Shown here in pieces: positions 15,970-25,153 of a DNA stretch of 64,000 bases (positions are counted from its first letter, which is position 1; each line of letters starts with the position of its first letter). Origin of the DNA: Gammaproteobacteria bacterium (GTDB lineage Bacteria > Pseudomonadota > Gammaproteobacteria > DSM-16500); the NCBI GenBank assembly GCA_021324335.1, contig JAJPJH010000106.1:28898-92897 (forward strand). Reading direction: 5' to 3'. A program made the translations under genes and the position numbers. Under the pieces are notes generated by a model that did no database searches, was not told where the DNA came from, and worked only from the letters and a program-made list of their open reading frames with translations.

Positions 15970-18381
15970 TTATATTCCTGGCTGATGAAACAGCTGTTGA
16001 GGAGAAGCTGGCTCAGAGGTAGGTTTATTTCCTAGGGAAAATATCCCTATGGCTGATGTTTTTGTTTTCTCTGACTTTATTCTCTGAGGACAAACAAACT
16101 GATAAAAATCATCAATCGTGAGTGTCTTATTATTTTCAGAAGAACAAAATTTATTTATTTGATAAAGAAGATCTCGAATAGGCAGATTAATCTCTCGCTG
16201 ATCATGATCATTCTCGTTTAAATGACTAGGAATCACGGGGTAACCTAATGTTTCACCTAGCTGTTTTAAAACTTTAAAAGTTTCTTCTGAACGAAGCTCT
16301 AAACGAAGTGAAGATACCTCTGCATGCTCATTAAATAATGCCGCTAACTTAAGTCTCTGAATAAACGTCCTATTTGCTGCAGTCGCGATAATAATATATT
16401 TCTTATCAGCTTCAAACGAATTTTTTAACATCGATTCATATTTCAATCGTAAATCATTACTATAACTTTGCAGCTCAGCATCGGCGTTTACCAATGCTTC
16501 TAAATTATCTAGGATAAGCGCTCCGCCAGTCCGTTGTATATTCTCAAATTCTTCTTGAATAATATTTAATTTCTTATCAATTGTTAAACCTAACAACATA
16601 TCAGGGGATAATACTTTTATATAATTTGCACCAGACTGTAGTGCAAGATACATTGCCAGATGGGTTTTACCAGTACCACCTTCCCCGCAAATCAGCATTT
16701 GTAAGTTGTTTATACGATCATTTTGTTTTACGGCCGATAATGCTTGGTGATAATCAGCGATTATTTTCTCGATTTTTTTATCATAAACAACAAAATTTTC
16801 TTCTTTGAATTTATTAAATCTGGGGTCAGTTCCAAAAGTTGGTTTAATTTCACTATAAGCCCTATTTAAATGAGATGCAGATACTTTTGCATATTGTTTA
16901 TTTTTTGAAATCTCTTCTTTAAGGGTAACTTTAGTCGTTTCTGGCGTTAGATCGAAATTGTTTGCTATGGCATACTGGCGAGCACGCTTAATAAGCTCCT
17001 CTAGTTCTGCCCCCGTATAATTCTTGGTTTTTTTCGCTAAATCTGCAAAACTCACATCTGGCTCTAGCATGTCATTTTCGATTAGTTCTTTCGCATGAAT
17101 CCTCAATATTTCTTCACGTGCTGATTCATCGGGTAGCCCAATTTCAATTTGCACGCTTAAACGACCTGGCCGTAATAAAGCAGGATCAAGAAGATCTCTT
17201 CGATTTGTCGTACCAATCACAATGAAATTCTTGGGCGAGTCTATTCCATCCATTAAAGTTAACATCTGTGCCACCATGTCGTCTTCGACATTTGCACCGC
17301 TACGTGTGCCACGCTGTGGAAATAGGGCATCAATTTCATCAAAAATGATGGCATGAAGCTGACTATTTTTACCTTCCTTTTTCCATTCTTCTTCTGCTGC
17401 TGCAAATATATTTCGCAAATTTTCTTGTGATTGCCCTACATATTTATTTTTTAACTCGGGACCTCTTACAAGTTTTATCTTGTCGTTAGTGAAAAAACCG
17501 CTGATAACTTTTGCGATAAGAGTTTTGCCCGTCCCTGGTGGCCCATAAAGCAAAACACCTTTAGTCGGATTTTTTTCACCATATTTCTCTAATGCGTCGT
17601 CAGGGAGTGCTCTGGGTAGAAATGCATTTCGTATAATTTGCTCAATTTCTTTTTTATTACCGCCAATGCCTTTGGTTTGAAAATCGAGTGAAAAAGCTTT
17701 TGGTAGAGAGTTGGTACCTGATAAAGAACCATTCGTTACCTTAGGAGATAAACTGAATTCCATTTCAGTTTCAGCGATTAATTGATATAAAAGAGGTAGA
17801 GGCGAAGCGGTGGGGAGTTCTTGTTGATTAGCTTTGATGTTCTGTACTTTAATTTCTAGGGTGTAGTCCTCATAAGAAAATAAAAGAACCTGTCCTTCGC
17901 TTATAGGGTAATCTTTAAACAGGGAAAGAAATATTTTTTTAATAACATCCGCTTTTAGATGAATTTTTTCTTTCCTACTAGGTTTAATAGCTTGTATTTC
18001 TAATGAAATTAACGCTATGGGAGAAAGATTAGTATTTTCGATAGAAGAAATATCGAGCTCAAGGTTCTGATTGAGCATATAACCCATGGCTAAACGAATA
18101 GGGCCTGAAATGCCGACTTTTTCTAGTGGTATTTCATTGCTAAATTTAACAGGATAAGTTAATTGATAGGGTGAATTATTATCAGTAGATCTAATTTTAA
18201 CGATACACGTTTGTTTAGATAACGGATGTTGGGTAGAAATCCATATCGCATTCTCAAGAGCATCTAATTCACGGTTTAGTTTTGATACACTGAAACCAAC
18301 AGGTTTAAGCGGTATAGTTGTGGCAGAGTGATTAGTTGGGAGAGCTTTCTCAGTGTTTTTTGGAGGTAAAGATGATCGCAT
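15970..18381 (-). CDS. NSF-like double AAA ATPase (N-D1-D2 architecture), candidate SNARE-targeting effector
   Basis: 803 residues, close to the 744 of animal NSF, with the same order of parts. The N-domain (about 29-185) has an NSF-like end, SEGQVLLFSYEDYTLEIKV. The D1 domain begins GIGGNKKEIEQIIRNAF, with Walker A GPPGTGKT at 280-287, Walker B IIFDEIDAL at 345-353, TTN sensor 391-393, ALLRPGRL, and IGLPDESAREEIL. The D2 domain has Walker A GEGGTGKT at 566-573 and ANYIKVLSPDMLLGL, equivalent to the NSF segment SPDKMIGF. Its Walker B is LILDNLEAL (D625, N626) without the catalytic Glu, as in NSF, where D2 binds ATP but hardly hydrolyses it. Bacterial AAA proteins such as FtsH or CDC48-like ATPases lack this N-domain and D2 signature. 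NSF disassembles SNARE complexes with SNAP adaptors. Acting on host membrane traffic is inference from homology and context. Confidence 0.85.
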   Translation of the reverse strand: MRSSLPPKNTEKALPTNHSATTIPLKPVGFSVSKLNRELDALENAIWISTQHPLSKQTCIVKIRSTDNNSPYQLTYPVKFSNEIPLEKVGISGPIRLAMGYMLNQNLELDISSIENTNLSPIALISLEIQAIKPSRKEKIHLKADVIKKIFLSLFKDYPISEGQVLLFSYEDYTLEIKVQNIKANQQELPTASPLPLLYQLIAETEMEFSLSPKVTNGSLSGTNSLPKAFSLDFQTKGIGGNKKEIEQIIRNAFLPRALPDDALEKYGEKNPTKGVLLYGPPGTGKTLIAKVISGFFTNDKIKLVRGPELKNKYVGQSQENLRNIFAAAEEEWKKEGKNSQLHAIIFDEIDALFPQRGTRSGANVEDDMVAQMLTLMDGIDSPKNFIVIGTTNRRDLLDPALLRPGRLSVQIEIGLPDESAREEILRIHAKELIENDMLEPDVSFADLAKKTKNYTGAELEELIKRARQYAIANNFDLTPETTKVTLKEEISKNKQYAKVSASHLNRAYSEIKPTFGTDPRFNKFKEENFVVYDKKIEKIIADYHQALSAVKQNDRINNLQMLICGEGGTGKTHLAMYLALQSGANYIKVLSPDMLLGLTIDKKLNIIQEEFENIQRTGGALILDNLEALVNADAELQSYSNDLRLKYESMLKNSFEADKKYIIIATAANRTFIQRLKLAALFNEHAEVSSLRLELRSEETFKVLKQLGETLGYPVIPSHLNENDHDQREINLPIRDLLYQINKFCSSENNKTLTIDDFYQFVCPQRIKSEKTKTSAIGIFSLGNKPTSEPASPQQLFHQPGI

Positions 18382-18554
18382 AAATTTCCTTATTTATATT
18401 TAGTGTTATTTATAAAACCAGATTAGCATAAATTAAAATTCTGTAAATACGCTAGAAACTTTTAATGCAACCATTTTAATCTGTCGCATTCCAAATTATA
18501 GCTTCAAAGCCATAAATAAAAATATGGCTCCTTATGCATATTATGCAACTAAAA

Positions 18555-18584
18555 TTTCACCTTATTTTTACAATCTGCTATAGT
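18555..18584 (+). promoter_or_regulatory. Possible ftsW promoter in the 238-bp divergent gap
   Basis: TTTCAC (18555-18560), an 18-base spacer, and TATAGT (18579-18584), 35 bases before the ftsW ATG. The island separates ftsW from murD, so an own promoter is needed. The downstream leader holds an inverted repeat, GTTTTTCC (18583-18590) with GGAAAACC (18611-18618), that overlaps the ribosome-binding region. The gap is shared with the divergent NSF-like gene. Confidence 0.4.
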
Positions 18585-18634
18585 TTTTCCAAGCATGAGC
18601 AATTATTTTAGGAAAACCTATGCGCTCTAATTCC
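18583..18634 (+). repeat. ftsW leader and start region, intact copy of the segment duplicated at 14418-14466
   Basis: Contains the inverted repeat around the ribosome site, the ATG at 18620 and the first five ftsW codons. About 43 of 52 positions agree with the degraded copy when two short gaps are allowed (my count by eye). Confidence 0.7.
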
Positions 18635-19777
18635 GTTACCCACCAAGCTGTCGCTGCGCCTGCCTTGTACGACAAGTGGTTTATTTTTGCCGTCTTATGT
18701 ATCGTCGCCTTTGGTCTCTTGATGATGACGTCTGCGTCCATCGTGATTTCGGATAAACAATTACATCAACCTTTTTATTATCTCTATAAACAACTCATCT
18801 ATCTGACTCTCGGGACGTTATTAGGCAGTGTGGTCTTGCAAATTGAAATTATCCAATGGGAAAAATATGGTGGTTATCTGCTACTTGGTGTCATGTTTTT
18901 GCTCGCCCTCGTGCTTATTCCCGGCATTGGTCACAGTGCAAATGGGAGTGCACGTTGGATAGGCTACGGGCCTTTAACATTCCAAGTTTCTGAACTAACC
19001 AAATTTGTCATTGTCGTTTACATGGCGGGTTATTTAGTACGTCGGCATCAAGAGATTCAACTCCAATTAAGTGGTTTTTTGAAACCCATGCTCATCCTGG
19101 GTGGCATCGCGGTCCTCTTATTACGGGAACCTGACTTCGGCGCAACGGTTGTTGTCATTTCTACAGCTTTAGGAATGATGTTTCTAGCCGGCATGTGTCT
19201 ACGTCACTTTCTCGCTTTATTTATTTTGGTTGCGGGAGCCTTAGCAGTAATCGCTATTTCTGCCCCGTATCGTATCGTGCGGCTTACCACCTTTTTAAAT
19301 CCATGGGCACGTCCCTTTGATACCGGTTACCAATTAACTCAATCCCTCATTGCCTTCGGTCGCGGGGGCTGGCTGGGGGTCGGTTTAGGTAACAGCATCC
19401 AGAAGATGTTCTATCTCCCCGAAGCCCATACCGATTTCCTCTTTGCGGTGATCGCCGAGGAACTCGGTCTTATCGGGATGTTTATTGTCCTCGCTTTATT
19501 TTCATTACTCGTCATCCGTACCTTCTACATCGGCCGCCACGCCCAAAAGTTAGGCCAATATGGTGCAGCCTTGCTTGCTTATGGGTTTGGCCTCTGGATT
19601 GCAATCCAATTTACCGTTAGCATTGGCGTCAATTCCGGGTTGTTGCCGACTAAGGGCCTTACTTTGCCGCTGATGAGTTATGGCGGTAGCAGCATCTTGG
19701 TGAATTGCATTGTGATTGCGATGATACTTCGTATCGATCATGAAAATCGCTTAAGAGCGCTGGGAATATATGAGTGA
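18620..19777 (+). CDS. ftsW: Septal peptidoglycan glycosyltransferase FtsW
   Basis: 385 residues with about ten membrane segments: the SEDS-family polymerase that works with FtsI at the division site. Typical segments are ARWIGYGPLTFQVSELTKF, LREPDFGATVV, TGYQLTQSLIAFGRGGW-type sequence, LPEAHTDFLFAVIAEELGL, and the GLTLPLMSYGGSS end motif. The ATG at 18620 is preceded by AGGAAAACCT. Its stop overlaps the murG start by 8 bases, so the two are probably translated in a coupled way. It restarts the division cluster after the accessory island. Confidence 0.96.
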   Translation: MRSNSVTHQAVAAPALYDKWFIFAVLCIVAFGLLMMTSASIVISDKQLHQPFYYLYKQLIYLTLGTLLGSVVLQIEIIQWEKYGGYLLLGVMFLLALVLIPGIGHSANGSARWIGYGPLTFQVSELTKFVIVVYMAGYLVRRHQEIQLQLSGFLKPMLILGGIAVLLLREPDFGATVVVISTALGMMFLAGMCLRHFLALFILVAGALAVIAISAPYRIVRLTTFLNPWARPFDTGYQLTQSLIAFGRGGWLGVGLGNSIQKMFYLPEAHTDFLFAVIAEELGLIGMFIVLALFSLLVIRTFYIGRHAQKLGQYGAALLAYGFGLWIAIQFTVSIGVNSGLLPTKGLTLPLMSYGGSSILVNCIVIAMILRIDHENRLRALGIYE

Positions 19778-20852
19778 ATTAAAACGTATTTTGATTATGG
19801 CAGGTGGCACGGGTGGGCATGTTTTCCCGGGCTTAGCAGTTGCGCGTTGTGCACGTGATCTTGGGATAGAGGTACAGTGGCTAGGCACTTCGCAAGGATT
19901 AGAAGCCCGATTAGTGCCAGCGGCTGGGTTTCCGCTGCATCTCATCACGATTAGCGGTTTACGTGGTAAAGGCATCAAGCCATTGCTAATGGCACCCGCC
20001 AAGATTTCCATGGCCATCCTCCAAGCAAAACGTATTATCCGCGACTTTACTCCACAAGTCGTCATCGGCATGGGAGGATTTGCTAGTGGTCCTGGGGGAG
20101 TCGCCAGTTGGCTGATACGATGTCCTTTAATTATTCATGAACAAAATGCTAAGGCTGGTTTTACGAATAAGCTATTATCGCATGTGGCTAAAAATGTGCT
20201 AGAAGGCTTCCCGGGTGCTTTTCCCGTTAAATCCAACGTTATCACCGTCGGTAATCCTGTTCGCGCTGAAATTGAACACTTACCACCCCCCAACATTCGC
20301 CTTGATCCGGCGCGTTCTCCTTTTCGCTTATTAATTCTAGGTGGCAGCTTAGGCGCGCAAGCGTTGAACGAAGTGGTTCCCGAAGCGCTTTCCAAGCTAC
20401 CCCCTGCCGAGCGCCCTGAGATTTGGCATCAAACTGGCGATAAGCACTTTGAAACAGCAAAAAGTTTATATGAATCGCGGAACGTTGCAGCGACATTGAC
20501 CCCTTTTATTGAAGATATGGCAAAAGCTTACGCCTGGGCTGATATGGTACTATGCCGAGCAGGGGCGCTGACGGTGGCTGAACTCTGCGCCGCGGGATTA
20601 GGCGCCATCCTGGTTCCTTTTCCATACGCCGTAGACGATCACCAAACCGCGAATGCGCAATTTATGGTAAAACAGGATGCAGCCATATGTATTCAGCAAT
20701 CGGCATTAACACCAGACCGATTAGCAGATATAGTAAGACAGTTTTCACAGGCGCCCGAAAAGCGTTTAGCAATGGCGCAAGCCGCTTATCAATTGCGCCG
20801 TGGGCATGTGGCAGAAAAAATCGTTGAAATTTGTCAGGAGGCTTGCCGTTGA
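19770..20852 (+). CDS. murG: UDP-GlcNAc transferase MurG (lipid I to lipid II)
   Basis: 360 residues, normal length. This peripheral inner-membrane GT-B enzyme adds GlcNAc to lipid I. The N-terminal [10 protein letters not shown] loop, the [12 protein letters not shown] loop, HEQNAKAG, the second Gly-rich loop [12 protein letters not shown] and the C-terminal [15 protein letters not shown] donor-binding segment are all present. It overlaps ftsW by 8 bases and murC by 4, fitting a tightly packed operon. Confidence 0.97.
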   Translation: MSELKRILIMAGGTGGHVFPGLAVARCARDLGIEVQWLGTSQGLEARLVPAAGFPLHLITISGLRGKGIKPLLMAPAKISMAILQAKRIIRDFTPQVVIGMGGFASGPGGVASWLIRCPLIIHEQNAKAGFTNKLLSHVAKNVLEGFPGAFPVKSNVITVGNPVRAEIEHLPPPNIRLDPARSPFRLLILGGSLGAQALNEVVPEALSKLPPAERPEIWHQTGDKHFETAKSLYESRNVAATLTPFIEDMAKAYAWADMVLCRAGALTVAELCAAGLGAILVPFPYAVDDHQTANAQFMVKQDAAICIQQSALTPDRLADIVRQFSQAPEKRLAMAQAAYQLRRGHVAEKIVEICQEACR

Positions 20853-22267
20853 GCTGGATGTTTGAGATGGGACATATTAAACATGTCCATTTTGTGGGTA
20901 TTGGTGGTGTCGGGATGGCGGGCATTGCGGAAGTATTGCTGCGTCAAGGTTATACCGTGTCCGGCTCTGATCTCTCCGAAAATGCGTTAACTCAATGGTT
21001 GCGAGTGATGGGGGCCATCATTTATCGCGGCCATGATGCGAAGCATGTGACGAACGCGGATGTCATTGTCCGCTCTTCCGCAGTAGATCCCCATAATCCG
21101 GAATTAGAAGCAGCTCGAAAAGCCCATATTCCCATTGTGGCCCGTGCTGAAATGCTAGGCGAACTGATGCGTTTTCGTTATGGGGTTGCTGTTGCAGGTA
21201 CCCACGGTAAAACGACGACGACGAGTTTGATCACGAGTATTTTAGCGGAAGCAGGGTTAGATCCTACTTTTGTGATCGGCGGCCGATTAAATAGCGTGGG
21301 CAGTAATGCACGTTTAGGTCGCGGGCATTATTTGGTCGCAGAAGCAGATGAAAGTGATGCTTCATTTTTATATCTCAAGCCGATGATTTCAATTGTGACC
21401 AATATTGACCAAGATCACATGGGAACCTATGAAAATGATTTTGATCGCTTAAAGGTTACTTTCCTGGAATTTCTCCATCGCTTACCTTTCTACGGTCTTG
21501 CGGTGTTATGCATTGATGATCCTGTGGTGAAGGAAATTTTGCCGCAACTATCTCGCCCCATTTCCACTTATGGATTAACAGACGAAGCTGATTTTTATAC
21601 CTTAGGCTATACTCAATCGGGCATGCAGACTCATTTCGAAGCCCACCGCCCTGAAGGACAACCGCCTTTATCCGTCACCCTCAATTTACCAGGACGACAC
21701 AATGTGCTGAATGCATTAGCGGCTATTGCTGTTGCCTCTGAGCTAAAAGTACCGGATCATGCCATTGTTGAAGCCCTGCAGCATTTTGCAGGAATAGGCC
21801 GACGATTCCAAGTGTATGGAAACGTCCCGCTGTCGAAAGGTGGGCACGTGACATTAGTGGATGATTACGGCCACCATCCTCGTGAAATTGCTGCGACCTT
21901 ACAAGCTGCACGCGAAAGTTGGCCAGACCGTCGTTTAGTGATGGTCTATCAACCACATCGCTATACGCGTACGCGGGATTTGTTCAGTGATTTCTGTCAT
22001 GTCTTATCCTTGCCTGATAAGTTAATGCTGCTCGATGTGTATGCTGCAGGTGAAGCTTATATTCAAGGCGCAGATAGCACGACGCTAGCAGCGGAAATCA
22101 AAAAACGGGGACAAATGGAGCCGATTTTTGTCGAACGGCACGATAGTTTACCTGCCTTATTTGAACAAGAACTTCAAGACGGTGATGTGCTTTTGATGCA
22201 AGGCGCAGGTAATATAGGCAGCTTAGCAGCCCGTCTAGCAGCAACAGAATTAAAGGAAACCAAATGA
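20849..22267 (+). CDS. murC: UDP-N-acetylmuramate-L-alanine ligase (MurC), probable TTG start
   Basis: 472 residues from TTG 20849. MurC adds L-Ala to UDP-MurNAc. Motifs are [15 protein letters not shown], the P-loop [26 protein letters not shown] and [12 protein letters not shown]. Start choice: AGGAGG at 20837-20842 is 6 bases before TTG 20849, which overlaps the murG stop as TTGA; ATG codons at 20858 and 20867 are 15 or more bases from that site. A TTG at 20831 lies upstream of the Shine-Dalgarno site and is unlikely. murB overlaps the end by 4 bases. Confidence 0.94.
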   Translation: MSWMFEMGHIKHVHFVGIGGVGMAGIAEVLLRQGYTVSGSDLSENALTQWLRVMGAIIYRGHDAKHVTNADVIVRSSAVDPHNPELEAARKAHIPIVARAEMLGELMRFRYGVAVAGTHGKTTTTSLITSILAEAGLDPTFVIGGRLNSVGSNARLGRGHYLVAEADESDASFLYLKPMISIVTNIDQDHMGTYENDFDRLKVTFLEFLHRLPFYGLAVLCIDDPVVKEILPQLSRPISTYGLTDEADFYTLGYTQSGMQTHFEAHRPEGQPPLSVTLNLPGRHNVLNALAAIAVASELKVPDHAIVEALQHFAGIGRRFQVYGNVPLSKGGHVTLVDDYGHHPREIAATLQAARESWPDRRLVMVYQPHRYTRTRDLFSDFCHVLSLPDKLMLLDVYAAGEAYIQGADSTTLAAEIKKRGQMEPIFVERHDSLPALFEQELQDGDVLLMQGAGNIGSLAARLAATELKETK

Positions 22268-23148
22268 TAGCGATAGAGGGTCTTCGCGGCACGCTCCTTA
22301 ACAATGAATCCTTAGCAGGATATACCTCTTGGCGCACGGGTGGAGTGGCAGATAATCTTTTTATTCCAGCTGACCTTGACGATTTATCTCACTTTTTGCG
22401 TCATCTTTCTGCAGATGTGCCGCTGACATGGTTAGGATTAGGCAGTAATACCCTGATACGCGATACCGGTGTAGAAGGTGTTGTCATTATTACTCAAGGG
22501 GCTCTCAGCCAATTAACAACAGACCATACAACTATTCGCGCCGAAGCCGGTGTGGCTTCTGCTCAATTGGCGCGCTATACCGCTCGTCTCGGCTGCGCGG
22601 GTTTAGAATTTCTCGCTGGCATTCCCGGCACCGTGGGAGGGGCGTTAGCTATGAATGCTGGTTGTTTTGGCGGTGAAACCTGGCGTTTTGTGCAATCCGT
22701 TGAAACCATTAATCGCCGCGGCGAAATTAAAATTCGCCCGATAACGGATTTTGAAGTGGGTTATCGTCATGTGGTCAAACCCGATGGAGAATGGTTTGTT
22801 GCCGGCCATTTTTCGTTTGTTCCGGGAGATAAAGAGAAATCACTCAGCAATATTCGCGAACTATTAGAAAGACGCAGTAATACACAGCCAACAGGTACTG
22901 CCAATTGCGGCTCTGTTTTTCGTAATCCGCCGGGCGATTTTGCTGGCCGTTTAATTGAAGAATGCGGACTTAAAGGCAAACAAGTGGGCGGTGCGCGTGT
23001 TTCCGAGAAACATGCAAATTTCATTATCAATGAAAATAACGCCACTTCCGCCGATATCGAAGCCCTCATTGCAGAAGTTAGTGCTACCGTTCTTAAGCAA
23101 ACCGGTGTACGATTAATGCCAGAGGTCTGTATTATCGGGCGAACATAG
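22264..23148 (+). CDS. murB: UDP-N-acetylenolpyruvoylglucosamine reductase (MurB, short type)
   Basis: 294 residues. This FAD- and NADPH-dependent enzyme makes UDP-MurNAc. Motifs are TSWRTGG at the start, [35 protein letters not shown] and GSVFRNP with the proton-donating Ser. The C-terminus is MPEVCIIG. Length and sequence match the shorter type II enzymes rather than the E. coli type. The ATG overlaps the murC stop (ATGA). ftsQ follows after 10 bases; ddl, usually between them, is absent. Confidence 0.95.
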   Translation: MIAIEGLRGTLLNNESLAGYTSWRTGGVADNLFIPADLDDLSHFLRHLSADVPLTWLGLGSNTLIRDTGVEGVVIITQGALSQLTTDHTTIRAEAGVASAQLARYTARLGCAGLEFLAGIPGTVGGALAMNAGCFGGETWRFVQSVETINRRGEIKIRPITDFEVGYRHVVKPDGEWFVAGHFSFVPGDKEKSLSNIRELLERRSNTQPTGTANCGSVFRNPPGDFAGRLIEECGLKGKQVGGARVSEKHANFIINENNATSADIEALIAEVSATVLKQTGVRLMPEVCIIGRT

Positions 23149-23158
23149 GACAGTTTGC

Positions 23159-23884
23159 ATGGCGCAGAGAAAAGGGAAAACACTACAGAATCCTTTTCAG
23201 TATCTCAAGATGGCCTTATTAGGAACTTTCGTTCTATCTTGTATTTATGCATTGAACCAGATCCATCTTTCCCACTATTTCCCTATCAAGACTGTACGAA
23301 TTTATGGGATTAATCGTAGTGATCATCAAGAAGTGCAAGCGTTATTACTCCCGTTAGTCAATAATGGTTTTTTTAAAGTCAATGTAGATTACATCCGTGA
23401 TCGCTTGCAACAATTGCCATGGGTGTCTAATATTGCAGTACGCCGCGACTGGCCTGATCAAGTCGAAATTACTCTTATTGAAAAAAATCCCGTTGCGCGT
23501 TGGAATAGCCAAGGCTTATTAAGCGAATCTGGCGAAGTTTTTCTTCCTGATCCCAATACGTATCCTGCTCATCTTCCTATTTTAATTGGGCCAGAAGGAA
23601 AACAACTGATGGTGTTACAATATTTCAACGAAATTAATCACGTATTGCAGCCTATTCATACGAAAGTGGCTTATTTAGAAATGACACCGTATTTAAGCTG
23701 GAAATTAACGCTAGATAATGGCATTGCGTTGCAAGTAGGGCATAAAGATATCTTGACTCGCCTTGATCATTTTGTGAAAGTGTATCCCAAAATTGTTGGA
23801 AATCGAGCAACTGATGTGGAATACATTGATTTAAGATATCCTAATGGCATGGCGGTGCGGTGGAAAACTGTTGAAGCGGTTTAA
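23159..23884 (+). CDS. ftsQ: Cell division protein FtsQ
   Basis: 241 residues: a short basic cytoplasmic tail, one membrane segment (about 17-36), then a periplasmic POTRA domain starting at FPIKTVRIYGINRSDHQEVQ and a C-terminal beta domain. In the divisome it bridges FtsBL to the later proteins. Residues such as LPWVSNIAVRRDWPDQVEI fit the family pattern (ALPWVxxAxVRRxWPdxl.V). It lies between murB and ftsA as in other gammaproteobacteria. Confidence 0.93.
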   Translation: MAQRKGKTLQNPFQYLKMALLGTFVLSCIYALNQIHLSHYFPIKTVRIYGINRSDHQEVQALLLPLVNNGFFKVNVDYIRDRLQQLPWVSNIAVRRDWPDQVEITLIEKNPVARWNSQGLLSESGEVFLPDPNTYPAHLPILIGPEGKQLMVLQYFNEINHVLQPIHTKVAYLEMTPYLSWKLTLDNGIALQVGHKDILTRLDHFVKVYPKIVGNRATDVEYIDLRYPNGMAVRWKTVEAV

Positions 23885-23903
23885 ATTCTAGGTGGAAAGA
23901 AAT

Positions 23904-25151
23904 ATGGCGGCGAACAAGCCTAATCTGAATAAAGATTTGATCGTAGGCATCGACATTGGCACGTCGAAAGTCGTGACCTTAGTTGGTGAAATGACGAGTG
24001 ATGGTAAACTCAATGTTATTGGATTTGGTTCTCATCCATCCCAAGGCTTAAAGCGCGGCGTGGTGGTGAATATTGAATCAACCGTACAATCGATTCAACG
24101 TTCTGTTGAAGATGCTGAGCGTATGGCAGGCTGTGAAGTGTATTCTGCTTATGCGGGGATCGCAGGCAGCCATATCCGGAGTATTAATTCCCATGGCATT
24201 GTGGCTATCCGTGATCGCGAAGTGTCCCAAAGTGATGTTGATCGTGTGATTGATGCAGCTAAAGCCATTGCCATTCCAGCTGATCAAAAAATTCTGCATG
24301 TGCTACCCCAAGAATTCCTGATTGATAACCAAGATTCTATTCGTGAACCGATTGGCATGTCTGGTGTGCGCTTAGAAGCAAAAGTGCATATTGTTACGGG
24401 TGCTGTGAGTGCAGCGCAAAATATCATTAAATGCATGCAGCGTTGCGGTTTGAATACCAGTGACATCGTCTTAGAACAATTTGCTTCCAGTCAATCTATT
24501 CTGACAGAGGATGAAAAAGAACTCGGCGTTTGTATGCTGGATATCGGCGGTGGTACGACCGATATTGCGATTTTCACCGATGGGGCGATTCGCCATACCG
24601 CTGTGATCCCCATTGCAGGTGATCAAGTCACGAATGATATTGCCATTGCTTTACGTACCCCCACCCGACATGCAGAAGAGATTAAGATTAAATACGGTTG
24701 TGCATTACAAGATTTAGTCGACAGCAATCAAAATATTACCCTCCCTGTGATGGGGGAAAAAGGTGCACGGCATATTCCAGCGCGCGCCCTGGCTGAAGTC
24801 ATTGAAGCGCGTTATGAAGAATTATTTACCCTCGCATTAAGCGAATTACGCCGCAGTGGACTGGAAGAAATGATGTCAGCAGGCATTGTTTTAACCGGCG
24901 GTGCTTCCAATGTTAAAGGTGCTCAAGAGTTAGCTGAACGCATTTTTAAAATACCCGTCCGTATTGGTAAACCCAATCATGTGACAGGATTACCGGAGAT
25001 TATTCACAATCCTATTTACGCTACGAGTGTGGGTTTGTTAGTGTATGGCTCCCGTCAACATCAGCTATCAGGTGGTGAAGTGACGATGAGTCGGTCCAGC
25101 ATGAAGAGTTTATGGTCTAGAATGAAAAACTGGTTTCAGGGGAACTTTTAA
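23904..25151 (+). CDS. ftsA: Cell division protein FtsA
   Basis: 415 residues from ATG 23904, which follows GGTGGAAAG at a good distance; an in-frame GTG at 23892 lies inside that ribosome site and was not chosen. FtsA is an actin-like ATPase that tethers FtsZ to the membrane. The phosphate loops VGIDIGTSKV and MLDIGGGTTDIAI, the adenosine motif TGGASNVKGAQELA, and a C-terminal amphipathic helix (SLWSRMKNWFQGNF) for membrane binding are all visible. ftsZ starts 2 bases after the stop. Confidence 0.97.
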   Translation: MAANKPNLNKDLIVGIDIGTSKVVTLVGEMTSDGKLNVIGFGSHPSQGLKRGVVVNIESTVQSIQRSVEDAERMAGCEVYSAYAGIAGSHIRSINSHGIVAIRDREVSQSDVDRVIDAAKAIAIPADQKILHVLPQEFLIDNQDSIREPIGMSGVRLEAKVHIVTGAVSAAQNIIKCMQRCGLNTSDIVLEQFASSQSILTEDEKELGVCMLDIGGGTTDIAIFTDGAIRHTAVIPIAGDQVTNDIAIALRTPTRHAEEIKIKYGCALQDLVDSNQNITLPVMGEKGARHIPARALAEVIEARYEELFTLALSELRRSGLEEMMSAGIVLTGGASNVKGAQELAERIFKIPVRIGKPNHVTGLPEIIHNPIYATSVGLLVYGSRQHQLSGGEVTMSRSSMKSLWSRMKNWFQGNF

Positions 25152-25153
25152 CT

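Noticed and set aside
15970..18381. Alternative call as p97/CDC48 or FtsH
   Set aside because: The D2 element SPDMLLGL, the non-DE D2 Walker B and the N-domain end match NSF rather than p97, and there is no membrane or protease part as in FtsH.
22767..23183. 138-codon minus-strand frame inside murB and ftsQ
   Set aside because: Antisense shadow of a clear murB; Ser/Pro-rich and without a start site.
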